Assembly: GCA_913774725.1 (NCBI GenBank)
Contig: CAJYIG010000324.1
Location: 1 to 5,431 of the forward strand
DNA length: 5,431 nt
DNA from: an uncultured Curtobacterium sp.
GTDB lineage: Bacteria; Actinomycetota; Actinomycetes; Actinomycetales; Microbacteriaceae
Reading direction: 5' to 3'
Positions within the stretch are counted from its first letter, which is position 1; each line of letters opens with the position of its first letter. Of the stretch, positions 1 through 4,612 are shown one piece after another. The position numbers and the translations under genes were made by a program. The notes under the pieces are model-generated. The model had not been told where the DNA came from, did no database searches, and saw only the letters and a list, made by a program, of their open reading frames with translations.

Positions 1-26
1 AGTTCAGACGTGTGCTCTTCCGATCT
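1..26 (+). other. Illumina TruSeq read-2/index adapter remnant (non-genomic)
   Basis: The first 26 bases begin AGTTCAGACG and end CTTCCGATCT, which is exactly the inner end of the standard Illumina multiplexing (read-2 side) adapter, read toward the insert. The following base starts ordinary high-GC coding sequence. It is therefore a library-construction remnant left at a contig end, and base 27 is the first credible genomic base. Any open frame that starts or ends inside these bases is an artefact, for example N-termini reading MCSSDL or MLFRS on the plus strand, or a C-terminus reading RSEEHTSE on the minus strand. Confidence 0.97.
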
Positions 27-1064
27 CTGCGAGACCGCGCGGCGGAGGAGGTCCTCGACGTGCTCCTCGGTCAGGACGGCGTCCTGCTCGAGTGCCCGTC
101 CGAGCACCGCGTGCGGACCGGAGGCGCAGACCGTCGCCGCGCGGTCCTGTGCGACCTCGTCGAGCAGCAGGCCCGTCACGAGCGCCTCGTCCGAGCCGGT
201 GCCCACGGCGATCGCCACGTCGCGGACCCACTCGTCGACGAAGCCGTCCCGGTACCGAGCCAGGTGGGTGAAGTACCGCGCTCGCTCGGCGACCAGGACG
301 GTCGAGACCGGCGGGCTCGCACGCCGCGACGCGCCCCGAGCGCGCAGCACCGCGGCGACGAGGGCCCGCCCCGTCCGGCCGTTGCCGTCCGTGAACGGGT
401 GGATCGACTCGAACTGCGCGTGTGCGATCGCTGCCTGGGCCACCGGGTGCAGGTCGTCGCGCTCGAGGAAGGCGAAGAGGTCCGCCATCAGGGCGGGCAC
501 GAGTCCGGGCGGCGGCGGGACGTGGTCGGCGTCGCGCGGTGTGCTCCCGCCGCCGATCCAGTTCTGCACCGTGCGGTAGCGGCCGGCGTACGGACCGTCC
601 ACCGGGTCACCCCGGAGCAGACCACGGTGGGCGTCGAGCAACGCGGTCTCGTCGAGGCGTCCGGCCCCGGCCGCGCGCACCAGGCGGTCGAGGGCGTCGC
701 CGGCCTGCACCATCGCCGTGGCGCTCGTGTTCGCCCGCACGCCCACCGGGGCGCGTGCGACGTCCTCGGCGGTGGCGTCCTCGTGCTCGATGCGCGAGGT
801 CGCGACCGCCTCGGACCGGGTGAGCAGCCGGTGCAGGGGAGCTGCACCGCCGTCGCCGTCGTCGAGGGCCGTGAGCGCATCGAGGCTGCGGTCGAGCAGG
901 GCGGCGGTCGTCCGGTCGGGCTCCCAGTGCGCGTCGGCGATCCGCGGCGGGACCGAGGCCGTGACGGTGGTGGTCCGGCGGACGCTCCGGTCACCGCGGA
1001 CGGCGCTGCGCCAGGGGCGGACGATCGTGCCGTGTGCGGGCCAGTGGGGTCGGGGTCGGGACAC
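27..1064 (-). CDS. Fic family protein (probable AMP-transferase), C-terminally truncated by contig end
   Basis: 346 codons are visible from a GTG start at 1064, with no stop before the adapter. Residues about 35-105 resemble the Fic N-terminal domain, including the inhibitory-helix region with T89, S90, I92, E93. Residues 158-171 (GPYAGRYRTVQNWI) match the flap that positions the target. Residues 222-233 are the Fic core HPFTDGNGRTGR, with catalytic H222, acidic D226, N228 and phosphate-binding R230 and R233 all present. Fic proteins of this class usually transfer AMP from ATP to a hydroxyl side chain of a protein, and an N-terminal inhibitory helix (class II) restrains them. Here the residue after the inhibitory Glu is H94, not the usual Gly or Asn. 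The GTG start is chosen because AGGAGG lies 4 nt upstream and no in-frame start lies nearby. Relatives are often about 370 residues, so a short helical or winged-helix end is probably missing. No antitoxin-like gene is adjacent. The target is unknown. Confidence 0.92.
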
Positions 1065-1068
1065 GGAG

Positions 1069-1074
1069 CCTCCT
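1069..1074 (-). promoter_or_regulatory. Ribosome binding site of the Fic gene
   Basis: The minus strand reads AGGAGG, a perfect Shine-Dalgarno core, followed by CTCC and the GTG start at 1064. The spacing of 4 nt is slightly short. It is the only strong ribosome binding site upstream of a gene start in this window and it decides the GTG start. Confidence 0.7.
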
Positions 1075-1095
1075 GCGTGGGTCGTCGGTGCCGAG

Positions 1096-1101
1096 ACGGT
1101 A
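1096..1101 (-). promoter_or_regulatory. Possible -10 element for the Fic gene
   Basis: The minus strand reads TACCGT, which fits the actinobacterial -10 pattern TANNNT. Transcription would start near 1088-1089 and give a leader of about 25 nt containing the AGGAGG site. I see no convincing -35 box about 17 bp upstream, which is common in GC-rich actinobacteria but leaves the call weak. Confidence 0.3.
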
Positions 1102-1163
1102 GGACGATCCGGCGAGCCGACGCCAGGAATCCGTATCTCGCGAGCGGCGTGACCGGGCCGCCG

Positions 1164-1169
1164 TACCGT
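1164..1169 (+). promoter_or_regulatory. Possible -10 element giving a leaderless amidohydrolase mRNA
   Basis: TACCGT fits the TANNNT -10 pattern, and its last base is 6 bp before the ATG at 1176. If used, transcription would start at or next to the A of the start codon. No Shine-Dalgarno sequence precedes this ATG, which agrees with leaderless translation. No clear -35 box is visible. Confidence 0.35.
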
Positions 1170-1175
1170 GCTGGC

Positions 1176-2375
1176 ATGCGCAACTCCTTCGTCGTCACCG
1201 GGGCGCACGTCGTCCCCGTCACCGCTGCACCCTTCGACGGCGGTGCCGTCGTCGTCGAGGACGGCCGCATCACCGCGGTCGGCCCCGACGTCACGCCGCC
1301 GCCGGACCTGCCCGTGGTCGACGCCGCCGGCGCCTGGCTCGTCCCGGGCTTCGTCGAGTCGCACGGCCACGTCGGCATCCACGAGGAGGCGAACGGCTGG
1401 GCCGGCAACGACACGAACGAGATGACCGATCCGAACCAGGCGGCGGTCCGGGCGATCGACGCCGTGGACATCGACGACGAGGGGTTCCGCGACGCACTGT
1501 CCGGCGGCATCACGAGCATCGTCGTGAAGCCCGGCTCGGGCAACCCGATCGGTGGGCAGACCGTCGCGATCAAGACCTGGGGTGGTCGGACGATCGACGA
1601 GCAGCTCATCTCCGACGCCGTGAGCGTGAAGAGTGCCCTCGGCGAGAACCCGAAGCGGGTGTACGGCGAGAAGGGGAGGACGCCGTCGACGCGGCTCGGC
1701 GTCGCGAAGGTCATCCGCGAGGCCTTCGTCGCCGCGCAGGACCACCGCGCCGCCCGTGACGCTGCGGCGGCGAAGGGGGAACCCTTCACCCGCGACCTGA
1801 CGAAGGAGACGCTCGTCCGGGTGCTCGACGGCGAGCTCGCCTGGGACCAGCACGTGCACCGGCACGACGACCTCGCGACCGCACTCCGCCTGGCGGACGA
1901 GTTCGGCTACCGGCTCGTCGTGAACCACGGCACCGAGGCGCACAAGCTCGCGGACCTGCTCGCCGAACGTGACGTGCCGGTCATCTACGGCCCGCTCTTC
2001 ACCAGCCGTTCGAAGGTGGAGCTCCGCGACCGTGGCATCCCGAACGTCGTGGCGCTCGCCGCAGCCGGGGTCCGCGTGGCGATCACGACGGACGCGCCGG
2101 TCGTGCCGATCGCGATGCTCGTCGACCAGGCCACCGCCGCGGTCAAGGAGGGCCTGCCCTGGCAGACTGCGCTCGAGGCCCTCACGACCAACCCGGCGGA
2201 CTTCCTCGGCTTCGGCGACCGGGTCGGTCGCATCGCGCCGGGGTTCGACGCCGACCTGGTCCTGTGGGACGGCGACCCGCTCGCCGCGACCAGTCGCGCG
2301 ACGCGCGTCTGGATCGAGGGCGCGTCCGTCTACGAGTGGGCCGACGGGACGGGCGTCACCACCCCGCGCTGGTGA
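1176..2375 (+). CDS. Metal-dependent amidohydrolase, imidazolonepropionase-like group
   Basis: The protein has 399 residues, a normal length for the family. Residues 1-58 form the N-terminal beta-sandwich half, ending in the typical lead-in WLVPGF. The metal-binding HxH is H63-G-H65 in VESHGHVG. Residues 118-129 (KPGSGNPIGGQT) and 155-164 (LGENPKRVYG) are subfamily motifs. Further ligand candidates are H226 and H228 (QHVHRH), H251 and H256 (NHGTEAHK), and D306 (ITTDAP), the usual last ligand of the amidohydrolase barrel. The tail from about 336 (TTNPADFLGF, then GRIAPGFDADLVLWDGDP) is the classic amidohydrolase closing segment. No signal peptide is visible, so it is probably cytoplasmic. The family hydrolyses C-N bonds, often in cyclic amides; the substrate cannot be read from sequence and no histidine-degradation genes are nearby. 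The ATG at 1176 is chosen because residues align from there; an in-frame GTG at 1149 would add nine residues but has no ribosome binding site. Confidence 0.9.
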   Translation: MRNSFVVTGAHVVPVTAAPFDGGAVVVEDGRITAVGPDVTPPPDLPVVDAAGAWLVPGFVESHGHVGIHEEANGWAGNDTNEMTDPNQAAVRAIDAVDIDDEGFRDALSGGITSIVVKPGSGNPIGGQTVAIKTWGGRTIDEQLISDAVSVKSALGENPKRVYGEKGRTPSTRLGVAKVIREAFVAAQDHRAARDAAAAKGEPFTRDLTKETLVRVLDGELAWDQHVHRHDDLATALRLADEFGYRLVVNHGTEAHKLADLLAERDVPVIYGPLFTSRSKVELRDRGIPNVVALAAAGVRVAITTDAPVVPIAMLVDQATAAVKEGLPWQTALEALTTNPADFLGFGDRVGRIAPGFDADLVLWDGDPLAATSRATRVWIEGASVYEWADGTGVTTPRW

Positions 2376-2386
2376 CCCGGTGACGC

Positions 2387-2422
2387 CGGGAGGCCCGTGG
2401 CGGCCCCGCCACGCGCCTCCCG
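2387..2422. terminator. GC-rich hairpin, probable bidirectional terminator
   Basis: The arms GGGAGGC (2388-2394) and GCCTCCC (2415-2421) pair perfectly and extend by one more C-G pair at 2387 and 2422. After a C/C mismatch the inner arms CGTGGC (2396-2401) and GCCACG (2408-2413) also pair, closing a six-base loop. It lies in the 52-bp gap between two convergent genes, where a terminator for both is expected. There is no run of T on either side, as is usual for actinobacterial terminators, so termination rests on stem strength. Confidence 0.75.
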
Positions 2423-2427
2423 TCCGG

Positions 2428-3318
2428 CTACTGGTCGCGGGAGAGCAGGAAGTCGTTGATGCGCTCCGTCATCGGCAGGTCCATCGACCGCGCGACGCCG
2501 TTCACCGAGCGGATGGGAGCGGCCTGTCGGACGCTCGACAGCAGCCAGAGGGCGTCCGCGGCCTCGAGGTCGGCCAGGGTGAGCAGCTCGTACGACGTCG
2601 CGACGCCCTCGCCCTCGGCGAACCGGAACACGTCGGCCTGCGTCGTCCCGGCCAGGATCCCGATGTCGGTCCGCGGCGTCACGAAGCGCCCGTCCACGGA
2701 CGCCACGAGGTTCGCGCGCGTGCCCTCGAGCACGTAGCCGTCCGAGGAGACGAAGAGCGCGTCGTCGGCGCCGCGACGCTCGGCCTCGCGGAGCGCCGCC
2801 ATGTTCACCGCGTACGACAGCGTCTTCGCGCCCTGCAGCAGCCACGGCGAGGTCCGCTCGACGTCGTGCCGGTAGCCGCGGTCGAGCGTCACGACGGCGA
2901 TGCCCTCGGTGCGCGCGGGGGTCTGGTCGCCGGACGGCGCCGCGTACACCCAGCCGGTCGGGCGACCCGACCCCTCGACGCCGCGGGTCATGACGGTCTT
3001 CGCGAAGGCCTCGTGCACCGGGTCGAGCCGGGCGCACGCGGCCTCGATCGCCTGCCGCCACGCGTCGAGGTCCGGCGCCGGGAGGTCGAGCATCGCCGCC
3101 GACCGGACGAACCGCGCCAGGTGCGGCTCGAGTGCCTGCGGCCGACCGTCGACGACCGTGATGGTCTCGAACACCCCGTCGCCGCGGATCGCGCCGAGGT
3201 CCTGCACCTGCAGGTGCTCCTCGAGCGGCGTCGCCCACGTGAAGGCGTCGGCCTCCGGGTCGTGCGGGGCTGCGTCGCGCGAGGGCTGGTTGAGGACGGC
3301 GAGGACGGTGTCGGTCAT
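2428..3318 (-). CDS. pabC: Aminotransferase class IV protein, probable 4-amino-4-deoxychorismate lyase
   Basis: The 296-residue protein belongs to the fold-type IV PLP enzymes (branched-chain aminotransferase, D-amino-acid aminotransferase and aminodeoxychorismate lyase). Residues 45-52 (RGDGVFET) are the substrate-side motif, K165 in QGAKTLSY is the PLP-forming lysine, E198 in LEGTRANL contacts the PLP ring nitrogen, and 223-227 (LAGTTQ region) hold the phosphate-binding turn. Length and motif pattern suit a PabC-like lyase, which turns aminodeoxychorismate into 4-aminobenzoate and pyruvate for folate synthesis in the cytoplasm. The substrate is not certain: no pabA/pabB is in view, and D-amino-acid or other aminotransferases share these motifs. 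The ATG at 3318 is preferred over upstream in-frame starts because those fall inside the neighbouring gene and the family alignment begins about here. The preceding gene on the same strand ends 35 bp upstream, so the two may be co-transcribed. Confidence 0.85.
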   Translation of the reverse strand: MTDTVLAVLNQPSRDAAPHDPEADAFTWATPLEEHLQVQDLGAIRGDGVFETITVVDGRPQALEPHLARFVRSAAMLDLPAPDLDAWRQAIEAACARLDPVHEAFAKTVMTRGVEGSGRPTGWVYAAPSGDQTPARTEGIAVVTLDRGYRHDVERTSPWLLQGAKTLSYAVNMAALREAERRGADDALFVSSDGYVLEGTRANLVASVDGRFVTPRTDIGILAGTTQADVFRFAEGEGVATSYELLTLADLEAADALWLLSSVRQAAPIRSVNGVARSMDLPMTERINDFLLSRDQ

Positions 3319-3353
3319 GCGTCCATCCAACCCCAGCGCCGGGTGGGCGGAGG

Positions 3354-3704
3354 TCAGTCGCGGCCGGGGAGCGACCCCATGAGCTTCCACACCGCGGGCG
3401 TCAGCTCGGGGTGCTGCAGGGCGATGCGACGGAGCCGGTGGTACTCCTCGCCGAGCTCGGTGCGCTGCGCGGACGCCGGGTGCCCGGCCCAGTGCGCGCT
3501 CCGCTGCCCGATCGCCGCGTCGAGCTCCACGGCGTCGGCGCGCAGGATGAGCACGACCTGCTCGTCGACGGTCGGCAGCGTCGGCATGAACTCCCACGGG
3601 TCCTCGCCCGCGCGGCTCCGGTGCTCGACGATCATCGAGATCTCCTCGGCGGCCTCGGCGCGCAGCACTTCGAGGCTGCGCCCGGTCCTGCGGGGCTCAG
3701 CCAT
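3354..3704 (-). CDS. Hypothetical protein, 116 residues, mostly helical
   Basis: I do not recognise a named family. The protein is soluble with no signal peptide or membrane segment. Residues about 10-30 and 45-70 look like amphipathic helices (EVLRAEAAEEISMI; VDEQVVLILRADAVELDAAIG), followed by a charged stretch and a C-terminal helix (ELGEEYHRLRRIALQ) and a hydrophobic end (AVWKLMGSL). Acidic and basic residues are balanced. Third codon positions are strongly GC, as in its neighbours, and the overlapping plus-strand frame has no protein-like features, so it reads as real coding sequence. The ATG at 3704 is chosen because the other ATG in frame (3821) would run across the Nudix start. A GGGGG stretch 4 nt upstream is a poor ribosome binding site. 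It lies 35 bp upstream of the PabC-like gene on the same strand and diverges from the Nudix gene. Confidence 0.7.
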   Translation of the reverse strand: MAEPRRTGRSLEVLRAEAAEEISMIVEHRSRAGEDPWEFMPTLPTVDEQVVLILRADAVELDAAIGQRSAHWAGHPASAQRTELGEEYHRLRRIALQHPELTPAVWKLMGSLPGRD

Positions 3705-3736
3705 GGTGCCCCCGCAGCACGCCTGCCATGCCTGCG

Positions 3737-3742
3737 ATCGTA
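3737..3742 (-). promoter_or_regulatory. Possible -10 element for the 116-residue gene
   Basis: The minus strand reads TACGAT, a good match to TANNNT, inside the 84-bp divergent gap. Transcription would start near 3730 and give a leader of about 26 nt before the ATG at 3704. No clear -35 box is seen at the usual distance. Confidence 0.3.
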
Positions 3743-3788
3743 CGCCAGCGTGGAGCGTCCACCGGACACGTCCGCCAGACTGGGGACC

Positions 3789-4295
3789 GTGACCGCACGC
3801 GACGAGACGAAGTCCCAGCACGCCCCGGTCGTGGTCGTCTACCTGCTCCGCGACGGCGTCGACGGCCCCGAGGTGCTGCTCGGCGAGAAGCGTCGCGGGC
3901 TCGGTGCCGGTCGGGTGGTCGGTCCCGGCGGCAAGCGGGAGCCGGGGGAGCCGCCGGTGGCGGCAGCGGTCCGCGAGGTGGCGGAGGAGGTCGGCCTGCG
4001 TCTCGACACGGACGACCTGGAGGCGCGTGGCACGTTGGACTACCGGTTCCCGTTCCGCCCGTCCTGGTCACAGGTCTCGGACGTCTTCGTCTGCCGCCGG
4101 TGGCAGGGCGAACCGTCCGGCAGCGACGAGCTGGAGCCGCGCTGGATCCCGGTCGACACGGTTCCGTACGACGCCATGTGGGACGACGCCCGCTACTGGT
4201 TGCCGGGCGTGCTGGCCGGCGGGAGCGTCCACGCTCGCTTCACGTTCGCGGAGGACAACGCGACCGTCTCGGGGTTCAGCGGCGCGGGCGTCTAG
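3789..4295 (+). CDS. Nudix hydrolase, MTH1-like (putative oxidised-nucleotide diphosphatase)
   Basis: The 168-residue protein carries a perfect Nudix box at 48-70: G48, E54, then REVAEEVGL from R62, with catalytic E63, E66 and E67. Resemblance to human MTH1 (8-oxo-dGTP diphosphatase) goes well beyond the box: LLGEKRRGLGAGR (30-42) and PGGKREPGE (46-54) match LLGMKKRGFGAGR and FGGKVQEGE, and MWDDARYWLP (130-139) matches MWPDDSYWFP. Such enzymes hydrolyse nucleoside triphosphates to monophosphates and clean the nucleotide pool. However, the positions of MTH1 N33 and D120, which read the base, are V44 and A134 here, while D119 is kept as D133. The substrate may therefore differ. The GTG at 3789 is chosen because the protein-like sequence starts just after it and it clears the divergent gene. 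No clear Shine-Dalgarno is present. The stop overlaps the convergent membrane-protein gene. Confidence 0.9.
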   Translation: MTARDETKSQHAPVVVVYLLRDGVDGPEVLLGEKRRGLGAGRVVGPGGKREPGEPPVAAAVREVAEEVGLRLDTDDLEARGTLDYRFPFRPSWSQVSDVFVCRRWQGEPSGSDELEPRWIPVDTVPYDAMWDDARYWLPGVLAGGSVHARFTFAEDNATVSGFSGAGV

Positions 4296-4591
4296 CGGGC
4301 GCCGGCGCGGCCCTGCTGCACCCGGGTGCTGCCGGTGCGTGCCTCCTCGGCCGCGGCCAGGACGTCCGCGTCTCCGCTGCGACCACCGAGCGGCCGGACG
4401 AAGAAGTCGACGATGCCCGCGACGATGGCGCCGAGCACGGCGAACATCGCCCAGCCGACGAACAGGCCGGCGGTGTTCCGGCCGTCGGCGGGCGCGAGGA
4501 ACACGCTCGCGGCGTAGAGCGCGGCCGCGAGCACGAGGAACGCGACGACGGCGGTGACGAGGACGCGGTGCCAGGCGGTGCGCGGTTGCAT
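4292..4591 (-). CDS. Small two-helix membrane protein, function unknown
   Basis: The 99-residue protein has two clear hydrophobic segments, about residues 10-33 (LVTAVVAFLVLAAALYAAS core) and 42-65 (GLFVGWAMFAVLGAIVAGIV core), joined by a short polar loop (PADGRNT). Basic residues R4, H8 and R9 before the first segment and R66 after the second suggest both ends face the cytoplasm. The tail from 67 is hydrophilic, Ala/Gly/Arg-rich. I cannot assign a family. The ATG at 4591 lies 21 bp after the stop of the YhgE/Pip-like gene on the same strand, so the two probably share a transcript and may act at the membrane together. A TATCCT hexamer 7 bp upstream could also drive it separately. Its TAG stop lies within the CTAG shared with the convergent Nudix gene. 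Confidence 0.8.
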   Translation of the reverse strand: MQPRTAWHRVLVTAVVAFLVLAAALYAASVFLAPADGRNTAGLFVGWAMFAVLGAIVAGIVDFFVRPLGGRSGDADVLAAAEEARTGSTRVQQGRAGAR

Positions 4592-4598
4592 GCGGAAC

Positions 4599-4604
4599 AG
4601 GATA
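4599..4604 (-). promoter_or_regulatory. Possible -10 element giving a leaderless mRNA for the small membrane protein
   Basis: The minus strand reads TATCCT, fitting TANNNT, with 7 bp between it and the ATG at 4591. There is no Shine-Dalgarno sequence between it and the start codon. A TTGACG lies only 6 bp upstream, far too close to serve as its -35 box. It sits in the 21-bp gap after the upstream gene, so it would be an internal promoter. Confidence 0.3.
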
Positions 4605-4612
4605 CGCGCGCG

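Larger units (their letters stand above)
1065..1175. other. Divergent intergenic region between the Fic and amidohydrolase genes
   Basis: This 111-bp gap holds the Shine-Dalgarno of the Fic gene and a TACCGT hexamer on each strand, read outward toward each gene. No other repeat, operator-like inverted repeat or RNA structure stands out. Confidence 0.6.

Noticed and set aside
27..1064. Fic gene as part of a toxin-antitoxin pair
   Set aside because: The inhibitory helix appears to be within the Fic protein itself and the upstream neighbour is a divergent amidohydrolase, so no antitoxin gene is visible. The downstream side is missing.
488..1789. A 433-codon open frame on the minus strand overlapping the Fic and amidohydrolase genes
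   Set aside because: It is Ser/Arg/Pro/Thr-rich without motifs and lies antisense to the well-supported amidohydrolase and out of frame with the Fic protein. Long stop-free shadow frames are expected at this GC content.
3319..3597. N-terminal extension of the aminotransferase to an ATG at 3597
   Set aside because: The extra 93 residues overlap the 116-residue gene and do not resemble the family; the ATG at 3318 gives a normal length.
3411..3788. N-terminal extension of the Nudix protein to a start at 3411
   Set aside because: The extension is antisense to the 116-residue gene, has no protein-like motifs, and the MTH1-like alignment starts just after 3789.
1969..3792. A 607-codon open frame on the plus strand covering the aminotransferase region
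   Set aside because: It is antisense to the aminotransferase and the 116-residue gene, Arg-rich and featureless, and begins inside the amidohydrolase in another frame.
4299..4308. Palindrome GCGCCGGCGC just after the Nudix stop as a terminator
   Set aside because: It has no loop and sits inside the coding end of the convergent gene. A weak six-pair stem with a 13-base loop around the stop codons (4280-4304) is also too poor to call.
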